DNA from: Anaerotignum faecicola
Lineage (GTDB): Bacteria; Bacillota; Clostridia; Lachnospirales; Anaerotignaceae
DNA: 64,000 nt
Assembly (NCBI GenBank): GCA_024460105.1
Contig: JANFXS010000004.1
Location: 186,001 to 250,000, forward strand
Reading direction: 5' to 3'
Part shown: positions 26,447-33,513 of the stretch, one piece after another
How positions within the stretch are numbered: position 1 is the stretch's first letter
How the letters are laid out: each line of letters opens with the position of its first letter
Program-made: the position numbers and the translations under genes
The notes under the pieces: model-generated
What the model was told of the DNA's origin: nothing
What the model saw: only the letters and a program-made list of their open reading frames with translations
Database searches by the model: none

Positions 26447-26482
26447 AGCCGCCTTCATTAAAAATGAGGGCGGCTTTTTAAG
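26447..26482 (+). terminator. Terminator of the 26186-26395 gene
   Basis: AGCCGCCTTCATT (26447-26459) pairs with AATGAGGGCGGCT (26463-26475), with a 3-base loop and one G-T pair, followed by TTTTTAAG. On the opposite strand it can also end the converging gene at 26502-26993. Confidence 0.85.
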
Positions 26483-26501
26483 ATGTATTTTTACGGGAAG
26501 C

Positions 26502-26993
26502 TTATATGATAACGGAGCCGGCTTTTATTGTGTTTAAGACAGTTTTCATTTTAAGTTTTTCTTCGCTTGTCAGGTAACTTTCGACTGTGTTAATCATTTT
26601 AAGACGGCGTTCGTTTTCCGAGCCTTTTTCCATTATGGTAAGGGGGCTTTCGGGATAAAAACTGTTTATTTCTATAAGCTTTAGGGCTGTAAATATACTG
26701 CGCTGGTATTCAGGGGCCAGAAACGGAAGTACGGCGTTTATGGCCTTAATTTGACGGGATCTCGCGTCGCTTGTATTCGTCGGCGGAATGTGTTCCCGTC
26801 TTTGGGCCGGCACGGCAAAAGGTTTGATTTCATCCGGCGCGTCCGGTGTTTCCTGTTGGCCGTCGGCCGAAAAATTCATCATAGAGCTTATTTTCTGCGC
26901 GGCGTTTACTGCGTTCATAATATCGTTTATGTCGGCGTTTTGGCCCAGAAGCCCGGCAAGCGACATTATTTTATCCATAGAAAAGTCATCCAA
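26502..26993 (-). CDS. Helical protein of unknown function
   Basis: 163 residues from TTG at 26993, chosen because AAAGGAGGTG ends 7 bases upstream; the longer frame to 27050 reads through that ribosome site and is unlikely. The N-terminus (DDFSMDKIMSLAGLLGQNAD) resembles the start of small clostridial proteins encoded near sporulation loci, and the C-terminal 90 residues are predicted helices (QIKAINAVLPFLAPEYQRSI). No catalytic motif. The central part is Pro/Glu-rich (QQETPDAPDEIKP). Function unknown. Confidence 0.7.
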   Translation of the reverse strand: MDDFSMDKIMSLAGLLGQNADINDIMNAVNAAQKISSMMNFSADGQQETPDAPDEIKPFAVPAQRREHIPPTNTSDARSRQIKAINAVLPFLAPEYQRSIFTALKLIEINSFYPESPLTIMEKGSENERRLKMINTVESYLTSEEKLKMKTVLNTIKAGSVII

Positions 26994-27162
26994 AATACAA
27001 CACCTCCTTTTTAATTTATATGAAGGCGGCAGGTACGTTATTACCGTCAAGGAATAAATCGGCGCGCATTTAATTTGATTAAATTTATTATTTAAAATAT
27101 TAAAGTATAACTTAGTGTTAAAGTTATAAAAAATAGTCTATCCTTTAAACAGGGCGGATATC

Positions 27163-27387
27163 ATGTTTAAAGACAGATTTAAAATTTTAAGGACAACGTA
27201 CAAATCTACGCAAAGTGAAATTGCCGAATTTATGGATGTTTCTGTACAAGCCGTATACCAGTGGGAAAGAGGGCTTAACATTCCTAATGTCGAAACTATA
27301 ATAAAACTGGCGGGGCTTTTTGACGTGTCTGTCGATTACCTGTTGTCTGTTGACGATAAAAGATACATCCATGTCACAGGATTATAG
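27163..27387 (+). CDS. XRE-family regulator, interrupted near its C-terminus by an in-frame amber codon
   Basis: 74 residues: a complete helix-turn-helix domain (FKDRFKILRTTYKSTQSEIA, VSVQAVYQWERGLNIPNVET, LAGLFDVSVDYLLSVDDKRY). The TAG stop at 27385-27387 is followed in the same frame by 24 codons (DEEIAHIQNIVNDIKRIKFS to TAA at 27460-27462). In related regulators a segment V-T-G-L-x-D-E-E-I-A-H-x-Q continues directly into this helix, so the ancestral gene probably extended to 27462 and the codon at 27385 was a sense codon. The DNA-binding part is intact, so a truncated protein may still function. Convergent with the next XRE gene; the ancestral end would overlap it by 20 bases. Confidence 0.7.
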   Translation: MFKDRFKILRTTYKSTQSEIAEFMDVSVQAVYQWERGLNIPNVETIIKLAGLFDVSVDYLLSVDDKRYIHVTGL

Positions 27388-27442
27388 GATGAAGAAATTG
27401 CGCATATCCAGAATATTGTTAACGATATAAAAAGGATTAAAT

Positions 27443-27766
27443 TCAGTAAGGATTTGAATTAATTGCCCTTATTACATCCGCAAGGCTTATTTTTTCATAT
27501 TCTTTAATCATGTTGTCAATGCGGTATGATATTTCAGTTTCTATATTTGTAAAAACACGCATGTCTGTTCGCCCAAGAAGGTAGTCGGTTGTAACGCAAA
27601 AATAATCCGCAAGGGCGACAAGGTCTGAATAAGACGGTTCGTTTTTCCCCGATTCGTAATTGGATATGGCGGTATAGCCGTATTCCAGCACATTTGCCAA
27701 AACGGCTTGAGTCAGTTTTTTTTCTTTTCTCAGTTCCTTTAATCTTTGTGCGAATAATGTTGACAT
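27443..27766 (-). CDS. XRE-family transcriptional regulator
   Basis: 107 residues. Residues 6-65 form a typical helix-turn-helix domain (FAQRLKELRKEKKLTQAVLA, GYTAISNYESGKNEPSYSDL, ALADYFCVTTDYLLGRTD). The remaining 40 residues are an amphipathic helix probably used for dimerisation. AAGAGGT stands 7 bases before the ATG. It is the first of three minus-strand XRE genes read in the order 28207, 27803, 27443, and is separated from the next by 36 bases. Targets unknown. Confidence 0.85.
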   Translation of the reverse strand: MSTLFAQRLKELRKEKKLTQAVLANVLEYGYTAISNYESGKNEPSYSDLVALADYFCVTTDYLLGRTDMRVFTNIETEISYRIDNMIKEYEKISLADVIRAINSNPY

Positions 27767-27802
27767 TGAAATACCTCTTATGAATATGCTGTTTTTATGC
27801 GT

Positions 27803-28141
27803 TTATTCATCTTTAAAAATATAGTTCAGATCGTTTATGTCCTCAACAAACTTTACAAACAGTTCCAGTTGGTATAAATTAAAGCTTTGGAGATTTTTTG
27901 CTATTTCATTAATAACGATAGGCTTATTTCGGATAACCTCTTTAGACAACAGGCAGTCTATAGATACGTCTAAGGAGTTGGCAATTTTTATAAGCGTTTT
28001 AATGCTCGGAAATTTTTTCCCGCGTTCAATGTCGCCGAGGAATTTAGGCGTAACCACGACTTTTTCCGCAAGCTTTTCTATTGTCAGGCTCTTTTCGCGC
28101 CTGTATTTTCTAATTGAAGCGCCGATCGTCTTATCCTGCAT
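27803..28141 (-). CDS. XRE-family transcriptional regulator, paralogue of the 28207 gene
   Basis: 112 residues from ATG 28141, which is preceded by GAGGTAT; the frame extends to 28195 but that region has no ribosome site. The helix-turn-helix domain is MQDKTIGASIRKYRREKSLT to IANSLDVSIDCLLSKEV. It aligns without gaps with the next gene (MQDKTIGASIRKYR against xDPKTVGLTIRQCR; KFLGDIERGKKFPSIKTLIK against KFIGDVERGQKMPSINTFIK), so the two are tandem paralogues. The C-terminal 45 residues form a separate helical tail. Two copies of CCTATAGTT 20 bases apart lie upstream, inside the end of the neighbouring gene. Confidence 0.85.
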   Translation of the reverse strand: MQDKTIGASIRKYRREKSLTIEKLAEKVVVTPKFLGDIERGKKFPSIKTLIKIANSLDVSIDCLLSKEVIRNKPIVINEIAKNLQSFNLYQLELFVKFVEDINDLNYIFKDE

Positions 28142-28206
28142 ACTATATACCTCATGAAACTGCAAAGTTTTAAGTTTGTTGTAATAATATGACATTTAAC
28201 TGGTAT

Positions 28207-28575
28207 TTACAACCAGCCTATAGTTAACATTATTAACCTATAGTTCCTGTTTAAAAAAATTTTTATAATCCGGGAAGGATTTTTTATGTATTTAAGCAGG
28301 CTACAGGTTATGTTTGCAGCATGAAGGAAGAGGTCTGTAAAAAGATATAGTTTTAGGCTTTGCGGCACAACATCTTGTGAAAGAACATAATCAAAGGATA
28401 CGTCGAGAGCGTTAACAATTTTAATGAATGTATTTATGCTTGGCATTTTCTGTCCGCGTTCAACATCGCCTATAAATTTTATGGACACGTTGGCTTTATT
28501 TGCAAGTTGTTCTACTGTCATGCCCCTGTTTTTTCTGCATTGACGAATAGTTAATCCGACTGTTTTTGGATCCAA
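28207..28575 (-). CDS. XRE-family transcriptional regulator, upstream paralogue
   Basis: 122 residues. I place the start at TTG 28575, because GAGGTG then lies six bases upstream and the N-terminus aligns residue by residue with the paralogue at 27803-28141; a GTG at 28584 overlaps the ribosome site. The helix-turn-helix domain runs from DPKTVGLTIRQCRKNRGMTV to VNALDVSFDYVLSQD. The C-terminal part differs from the paralogue and is hydrophobic (LYLFTDLFLHAANITCSLLK), possibly a ligand or protein contact region. Its promoter region holds two AACTAnnnGG-type sequences 20 bases apart. Confidence 0.8.
   Translation of the reverse strand: MDPKTVGLTIRQCRKNRGMTVEQLANKANVSIKFIGDVERGQKMPSINTFIKIVNALDVSFDYVLSQDVVPQSLKLYLFTDLFLHAANITCSLLKYIKNPSRIIKIFLNRNYRLIMLTIGWL
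28217..28245. promoter_or_regulatory. Candidate XRE operator: direct repeat with 20-bp period
   Basis: CCTATAGTT occurs at 28217-28225 and 28237-28245, exactly two helical turns apart, in front of the 27803-28141 regulator gene. A related pair, AACTAATAGG at 28643 and AACTATTGG at 28663, also 20 bases apart, lies upstream of the 28207-28575 gene. The shared period in front of two paralogous regulators suggests autoregulation. Confidence 0.45.
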
Positions 28576-28994
28576 TTTATACACCTCAAATTAAATTTTC
28601 TCTATTCAAATATGATAAGCAAAATATAAGAATTTTAAAACCAACTAATAGGTATATAAAAGAACTATTGGAGTATAAAATTATTGTTTTCTTTTGATTT
28701 ATAATGATATTGTGTTGTACAAATTATGTTTATTTATAAGTTAAGATGAAATTAATAAAAATATAAAGGACAGAAAAGACATGTAAAAATGAAATTAAAA
28801 ATCCGTAAAGGCATAAAACGGCAAAAGGGCGGGTACTATGGATGTATATTTGAAAGGTATATATGTGGCTTTTTCGGCTTGGATGCAAAGGATGAAGGGT
28901 TTTAATTAAGTGATTATTTATGGATTTAAAACCATAAAATATATTGGTTTTAGAGCAAAATGTGCATAATATAGACAAAAAGTGTAAAAAATAC

Positions 28995-29023
28995 TTGATA
29001 AAATAAATAATCCGTTGTATAAT
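28995..29023 (+). promoter_or_regulatory. SigA-type promoter of a small-RNA candidate
   Basis: TTGATA (28995-29000) and a perfect TATAAT (29018-29023) are separated by 17 bases, the optimal spacing. No reading frame with a ribosome site follows before a terminator about 80-115 bases downstream. Confidence 0.7.
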
Positions 29024-29029
29024 TAACCG

Positions 29030-29145
29030 TGCATGTAGTTGGGGATTTATGAATATCCGGTAACTGCCATATATAGTATTTTACTTTTAATCTATCTTGC
29101 AATATAGCTATCCTTATTATTAATATGGGATAGCTATTTTCCTTT
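29030..29145 (+). ncRNA. Candidate small RNA of about 115 nucleotides
   Basis: Expected start about 7 bases after TATAAT at 29018-29023. The end is a hairpin ATAGCTATCC (29104-29113) / GGGATAGCTAT (29127-29137) followed by TTTCCTTTT. A small 5' hairpin GGAT...ATCC around 29042-29057 is also seen. There is no open frame with a start and ribosome site between them. It does not match a riboswitch or housekeeping RNA that I recognise (not tRNA, 6S, SRP or tmRNA), and no gene follows immediately downstream, so a trans-acting small RNA is more likely than a leader. Confidence 0.5.
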
Positions 29146-29186
29146 TAATGTCATTACCGACGGCTTTTTATGCTTTGAGTTTAAGC

Positions 29187-29468
29187 GTAGCTTCATTTTA
29201 CAAGGGCACACACGCCCCACAAGGAAAAATTTTCCGCATTTCCGTGTTGCATACGCTTGTCATAGGAGCCGCTATGCCGGCGCATATGCGCCTTGAACTG
29301 CAAAAAATTTTTTCCTTGTGAGGTCGGAGAGTTTTAACATACGTTAGCGGCGTAAGAGCAAGGCAAAGACGCGAAGGCGTAGCGGATCCTACGTCAAGCG
29401 GCTTTAACACAGCTATTGCGCCGCTAACGTATGTTAAAACCGTGTGTGCTCTTGTAAAATGAAGCTAT
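29187..29468. mobile_element. MITE-like element with 26-bp terminal inverted repeats
   Basis: AGCTTCATTTTACAAG plus 10 further bases at 29189-29214 is complementary to 29441-29466 with one mismatch in 26. TA stands directly at the outer edge of the GCTTC/GAAGC repeat on both sides, as expected for an element of the IS630/mariner type that duplicates TA. A second inverted repeat, perfect over 22 bases, lies inside (29331-29352 with 29419-29440). A third, imperfect pair links 29221-29262 with 29278-29320. No transposase frame of any size is present (278 bp), so it would be non-autonomous. Confidence 0.65.
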
Positions 29469-29488
29469 GAATGACGCAAATAAAAATC

Positions 29489-29522
29489 AGGACGGCGAAT
29501 TTACCCGCCGTCCTGTTTTTTT
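29489..29522. terminator. Bidirectional terminator of the cysteine-rich peptide gene
   Basis: AGGACGGCG (29489-29497) pairs with CGCCGTCCT (29506-29514); T-runs follow on both strands. On the minus strand it ends the gene at 29550-29759; on the plus strand it insulates the MITE-like element. Confidence 0.85.
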
Positions 29523-29549
29523 GCCCGGTTTTAAATTAATATGCGGCAA

Positions 29550-29759
29550 TTATGCTTCGCACATACCGCAGCTGTTCCCGCCGACATTATTGCCGCAGCC
29601 GCAGCAGCAAAGAAGAAGAATAAGGATAATAAGCCATGAGCAGTCGTCTGTATTTGTTCCGCCTACCATATTTCCTCCGCAGCCGCAGCAGCAAAGAAGA
29701 ATAATGATCCAAAGAATGTTGTTACCGCCTTCGCAATTGTTACCGCCAAAAAATCCCAT
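29550..29759 (-). CDS. Cysteine/glycine-rich double-repeat membrane peptide (chorion-like HCB type), unknown
   Basis: 69 residues: MGFFGGNNCEGGNN, then two copies of a unit made of a hydrophobic helix followed by a Cys/Gly cluster (ILWIIILLCCCGCGG and LIILILLLCCCGCGN), joined by a polar GG/N/T/D linker, and the tail NSCGMCEA. Twelve of the residues are cysteine. AAGGAGGATTTTACA ATG is a strong ribosome site, and a terminator follows, so the gene is real. Comparable peptides in Clostridia are annotated by similarity as high-cysteine chorion-like proteins, without a known function. The DNA of the two units is nearly identical (29591-29622 and 29678-29705), showing recent duplication. It is divergent from the subtilisin gene. 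Confidence 0.85.
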   Translation of the reverse strand: MGFFGGNNCEGGNNILWIIILLCCCGCGGNMVGGTNTDDCSWLIILILLLCCCGCGNNVGGNSCGMCEA

Positions 29760-29931
29760 TGTAAAATCCTCCTTAAAATCATTTTTTGTTTATAGTCAAT
29801 TCTATGCGGCGGTATTGAAAATATTGACTGAAAAATAAAATTTTTATCGGTACAGGCTGTATTTTGTCCACTCACCGAATTGCCCAAATGTCCATAAAAT
29901 AGTATTGAACCGATTTTATGGATGTGTAAAT

Positions 29932-30810
29932 ATGAATAACGCGTTGGAAACTATTAACGCCGACGCCCCCAAAGGAATTACGGGACGGGGCGTAGGCATT
30001 GCCATATTGGATACGGGAATCTGCCCGATGGAGGATTTTACCCTGCCGAATAACAGGATTGCGGCTTTTAAGGACTTTGTAAACAATATAAAGAAACCGT
30101 ACGACGATAACGGGCACGGCACCCATGTGGCCGGCATTGCCGCCGGAAACGGATATTTAAGCGAGGGAAAATACTGCGGAGTGGCGCCCGAAAGCAGTAT
30201 AATAGCCCTTAAAATACTTGACGAGTTCGGAAACGGAACGGCGTCCTCGGCAATAAACGCTTTAAGGTGGGTTTATAAGAACAAGGACAGATACAATATA
30301 AGGGTTGTTAACCTTTCAATAGGCACCGACGACCAAAGCATATCGTCGCCGTTGATTAAAGCCGTAAATGCGCTTTGGGACAGCGGCATTGCAGTGGTCT
30401 GCGCCGCCGGGAATGATGAAAGCAGGGGCATAGCGTCGCCGGGAATAAGCCCTAGGATTATAACTGTAGGCAGCATTGAGGAACCGTCTGTGTTTAAGAT
30501 AAAAAGCAAAAATTTTGTTTATTATAAGCCCGATGTATTTGCGCCGGGAGAAAATATAGTTTCCTGCAAGGCGCATGAATTTTCATTTACGGGAAAAAGG
30601 CGCAGCGCCGATAATATCGTTGAAACAAATTATATAAGGATGAGCGGCACTTCCATGTCAACCCCCATGGTGAGCGGGGCATGCGCACTTATGATACAGC
30701 ACGGCCGCGGCATAAGCCCGGACAGGGTCAAAAGCCTTATGGTAAACGCCGCTTATATGCCGGGCAAGAAAGGCCTTTTAAATATCGGACGGATATTTTA
30801 CGGCGGATAA
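29932..30810 (+). CDS. Subtilisin-like serine protease (S8 family), without signal peptide
   Basis: 292 residues from ATG 29932; an in-frame TTG at 29905 would add nine residues, and neither start has a good ribosome site. The catalytic triad is complete: D27 in AILDTGI, H62 in NGHGTHVAGIAAGN and S241 in MSGTSMSTPMVSG; the oxyanion Asn is in CAAGNDES. There is no signal peptide or prodomain, which places it among intracellular subtilisins (IspA type), though those normally carry an inhibitory N-terminal extension of about 20 residues containing LIPY, not seen here. Divergent from the cysteine-rich peptide gene, with about 170 bases between. Confidence 0.88.
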   Translation: MNNALETINADAPKGITGRGVGIAILDTGICPMEDFTLPNNRIAAFKDFVNNIKKPYDDNGHGTHVAGIAAGNGYLSEGKYCGVAPESSIIALKILDEFGNGTASSAINALRWVYKNKDRYNIRVVNLSIGTDDQSISSPLIKAVNALWDSGIAVVCAAGNDESRGIASPGISPRIITVGSIEEPSVFKIKSKNFVYYKPDVFAPGENIVSCKAHEFSFTGKRRSADNIVETNYIRMSGTSMSTPMVSGACALMIQHGRGISPDRVKSLMVNAAYMPGKKGLLNIGRIFYGG

Positions 30811-30854
30811 TTCAATTTTTATTAAAAGGGAATGAGATTAATTGAAAATCAAAG

Positions 30855-30890
30855 CCGAAGGGGGCGGTAAGGCACGCCCCCTTATTTTTA
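30855..30890 (+). terminator. Terminator of the subtilisin gene
   Basis: AAGGGGGCG (30858-30866) pairs with CGCCCCCTT (30874-30882), followed by ATTTTTAT. It is 50 bases after the stop codon. Confidence 0.85.
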
Positions 30891-31182
30891 TGCCGGCGCG
30901 GCACGGGTTCAGATGCATATAAGGCGCGTATTTGGAGCGCGAAGCGGTGAATTTAAAGCCGAATTTAAGGCGTTCTTTTTGTATAGGGCATGCGCGGTTT
31001 TATATTGTTTAATAATTTACATATATATATTCTTGTGTTTCAGAAACGTTTGCGTAAGCATGGCTGTGGAAAATAAACTTAAACGGGAAAGATAAAAAGC
31101 GCCGAATAAAAATTCAGCGCTTTTTAGGGAGTTAAATGAGTATCATAATAAGGCTCTTAAATAGAGTCCATTAGGGGGCTGA
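30891..31182. other. Gene-free stretch between protease and CoA-transferase genes
   Basis: Nothing recognisable except the terminator at 31094-31125; the frame 30913-31095 has no ribosome site and was not called. Confidence 0.4.
31094..31128. terminator. Bidirectional terminator after the CaiB/BaiF gene
   Basis: AAAAAGCGCCGAAT (31094-31107) is complementary to ATTCAGCGCTTTTT (31112-31125) apart from one C-A mismatch. On the minus strand it follows the CoA-transferase gene by 55 bases. Confidence 0.8.
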
Positions 31183-32370
31183 TTAAATGATGCCTTTCTC
31201 TCTGTACTCTTTGATTTTTTCAGCCGAATAGCCGATCTCGGAGAGAATAGCATCGTTGTCCTCGCCAAGCTGCGGCGAAGCTTTGCTGCATTTGTCCTCT
31301 TTGCCGTGCATCTTAATAGGCGTGCCGGGCATTTCAATAGTCGCGTCCATTCCCGGCTGTGTTACGCTCCAAAGCATGTTCCTGCCTCTAAGCTGAGGAT
31401 GTTCCGCGGCCTGAGGAATTGTAAGTATATTGCCGAAAGGTATGCCAAGTCCGACAAGTATTTCTTCAAGTTCCGCAACGGTTTTTGTTTTGAACCAGTT
31501 TTCAAGAGTCGGTTTAAGCTGTTCATAGTTAACGCAGCGGGCATAGTTTGTCGAATAAAGAGGATCGGTTATAAGTTCCGGCATGCCCATTGTAGTTACA
31601 AGGTTTGCAAACATCTGGTCTGTGCCGCAGCCCATAACAAATCCGCCGTCCTTAGCTTCAAAGGAGTCGAAAGGAGCGATGCTCGGATCCTGGTTGCCGG
31701 CGCGCATAGGCGTTTTGCCTTCCATTGTATATTCCATTACAAAGTTTTCCATAACTGAGAAAAGCGTATCCATCATGGATATGTCGAGACGCTGGCCTTC
31801 GCCTGTTTTTTCCCTCTGATAAAGCGCCATAAGTATACCCATGCAGAGATATGCGCCGGAATAGTTGTCGCCGACGGAAGGGCCGATTTTGCACGGAGGG
31901 CCGTCTTTAAAACCGGTTACGCTCATCATGCCGCTCATTGCCTGCGCAACGATGTCGTAGCATGTGCGCTTTGCCAAAGGCCCTTCAAGGCCGAAGCCCG
32001 AAATTGAACCGTAAATGATTTTGGGGTTGATTGCCTTCATATTTTCATAGCTGAAGCCAAGTTTCTCCATAACGCCGACTTTGAAGTTTTCACAGATAAC
32101 GTCGGCTGTTTTTATAAGATCCCTCAGGATTTGTTTGCCTTCTTCCGTAGAAAGGTCGATTGTGATGCCTTTTTTATTTCTGTTAATATAAGCGAAATAA
32201 CCGCTGTAGTCGTTTTTGAAAGGTCCCCATGCCCTTGTCTGATCTCCTGTGCCCGGGCGTTCGATTTTGATAACCTCGGCGCCGTGGTCAGCAAGGTTCA
32301 TTGTACAAAATGGGCCGCTGTAAGCCTGTGTAAGGTCTAATACCCTTATACCCTCAAGTGGTTTTCTCAT
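31183..32370 (-). CDS. CaiB/BaiF family (class III) CoA-transferase
   Basis: 395 residues, the usual length. Class III CoA-transferases move CoA between carboxylic acids through an aspartyl-CoA thioester. Seen are the N-terminal GIRVLDLTQAYSGPFCTMNL nucleotide-fold start, VIKIERPGTGDQTRAWGP, the NRNKKGITIDL segment, and GPSVGDNYSGAYLCMGI, with the catalytic Asp in G-D-x-x-[SG]. GGAGGG lies upstream of the ATG. The IclR regulator gene lies 329 bases upstream on the same strand and the catabolic operon at 34054 is divergent. The substrate cannot be told from sequence; a carboxylic acid released by the neighbouring operon is a reasonable idea. Confidence 0.9.
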   Translation of the reverse strand: MRKPLEGIRVLDLTQAYSGPFCTMNLADHGAEVIKIERPGTGDQTRAWGPFKNDYSGYFAYINRNKKGITIDLSTEEGKQILRDLIKTADVICENFKVGVMEKLGFSYENMKAINPKIIYGSISGFGLEGPLAKRTCYDIVAQAMSGMMSVTGFKDGPPCKIGPSVGDNYSGAYLCMGILMALYQREKTGEGQRLDISMMDTLFSVMENFVMEYTMEGKTPMRAGNQDPSIAPFDSFEAKDGGFVMGCGTDQMFANLVTTMGMPELITDPLYSTNYARCVNYEQLKPTLENWFKTKTVAELEEILVGLGIPFGNILTIPQAAEHPQLRGRNMLWSVTQPGMDATIEMPGTPIKMHGKEDKCSKASPQLGEDNDAILSEIGYSAEKIKEYREKGII

Positions 32371-32699
32371 TTTTTACCCTCCTGTTTCGTATGTAAGATT
32401 ACTGATATAGGCAGAGTATAAAGTATCTTCAAAATAGAAGGTCAATACATTAAATTGAAGCAGATGAAAAAATTTTTCCCGTTTTTCATAAAAGAATACA
32501 CTAGCTATAAGGTTTTAAAAACCGCTGAAAAATGTTGCGTTTGACGATTTTTATGATGTTTGGACCTGCTTTTTTGCATATATTTTATATAAAAACGTAA
32601 ATTCTACTGGAGAGTTTTAATTGTTTTTTTTAAAGTACAAGCCGTAAAGGACGCGGCTGTTGTGAAAAGGGGCGGGTAGGCAGAGCGGGCCCGGATTTA
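32371..32699. promoter_or_regulatory. Upstream region of the CoA-transferase gene (329 bases, no gene)
   Basis: On the minus strand TTGACC (32440-32445) is followed 17 bases later by TTTATA; this is a possible promoter for the CaiB/BaiF gene. No copy of the 15-bp palindrome found at 33514-33837 is present here, so control by the IclR protein is not indicated. Confidence 0.35.
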
Positions 32700-33482
32700 T
32701 CATTCGCCAAGAAATTTTGATAAATGGCGGCATGCTTCTCTCAGAACAGGTATTATCTCCGAAACTTCTTTCTCGCCCATTGTTTGCGGCGCGGCGCTGA
32801 CGCTGATGGTGGCGGCTATGCGTTTTGTGTAGTCGCGTACGGGCATGGATATGCAGAAACTGTCCTCGCGGTATTCGCAGTTATTGATTGAATAGTCGCG
32901 CAGTTTTATTTTGGCCAGCTCGTCGAGGAAATCAATGTAGTTAAGTATTGTGTTGGGCGTGTATTTTTTTATTGTGGTGTTTTTGAAATATGCGCGTATT
33001 TCTTCGTTGGTAAAATCAAGCATAAAAAGTTTGCCGCTTGCCGTAGCGTAAAGCGGGTTCCTTTCGCCTATAAAATTAGGCGCGGGGACGGCGTTGTTGG
33101 GGTCTACCTTGTACATAACAATGGCGCTGTACTGGCTCAATATGTCAAGGGATACGGTGCGTTTGAGTTTTACGGCCAAATCCTCAAGCAATGCGACGTA
33201 GTCGGATGAGTTCAGCGTGTGGTACTTCAAAACGGAATTGCCGACTTTATATGCCGACCAGCCAAGGCGGTATGTTGTTATAGCCCCGCCTGTCTTTTCA
33301 ACAAAGCCGTAGGCAAGCAGGGTGTCAAGTATCCTGTGCGCGCTGGATTTGCTTATGCCGAGATCGTGGCTTAAGGCGGCGAGGGTTGCGCCGTTGCTTG
33401 TAGGGCAGTCTTTTATATAGTTAAGTATCTCGAGCGCTTTGCTCAAAGTATGCAGCGGATATTTTGGCGTATATTCTTCCAT
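32700..33482 (-). CDS. IclR-family transcriptional regulator
   Basis: 260 residues: an N-terminal winged helix-turn-helix (about 12-75; HTLSKALEILNYIKDCPTSN, then HDLGISKSSAHRILDTLLAY and GFVEK) and a C-terminal effector-binding domain (about 85-258) with the family segment GERNPLYATASGKLFMLDF and RDYSINNCEYREDSFCISMP. IclR proteins bind small organic acids and regulate divergent catabolic genes. It is divergent from the M24-TRAP-M20 operon across a 570-base region containing four palindromes, making it the likely controller of that operon and of itself. GGAGGCAC precedes the ATG. Confidence 0.92.
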   Translation of the reverse strand: MEEYTPKYPLHTLSKALEILNYIKDCPTSNGATLAALSHDLGISKSSAHRILDTLLAYGFVEKTGGAITTYRLGWSAYKVGNSVLKYHTLNSSDYVALLEDLAVKLKRTVSLDILSQYSAIVMYKVDPNNAVPAPNFIGERNPLYATASGKLFMLDFTNEEIRAYFKNTTIKKYTPNTILNYIDFLDELAKIKLRDYSINNCEYREDSFCISMPVRDYTKRIAATISVSAAPQTMGEKEVSEIIPVLREACRHLSKFLGE

Positions 33483-33513
33483 AAGTGCCTCCTTTTATAT
33501 TATCGGATATTTA

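Larger units (their letters stand above)
28576..29549. other. Gene-free kilobase with a probable small RNA and a MITE-like element
   Basis: 28576-28990 is AT-rich, without a supportable gene; the frame at 28730-28978 (minus) lacks a ribosome site and looks like chance. 28995-29145 has a promoter-terminator pair without reading frame (small RNA candidate). 29187-29468 is an inverted-repeat element. 29489-29522 is a bidirectional terminator serving the next minus-strand gene. Confidence 0.6.

Noticed and set aside
28730-28978. 82-residue frame (minus) in the AT-rich region
   Set aside because: No ribosome binding site, composition rich in Ile/Leu/Phe/His as expected from AT-rich random DNA, and it stands next to a well-formed promoter-terminator pair on the other strand.
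29030-29145. Reading the small RNA candidate as a riboswitch leader
   Set aside because: No gene begins within 500 bases downstream on the plus strand, and I recognise no aptamer core.
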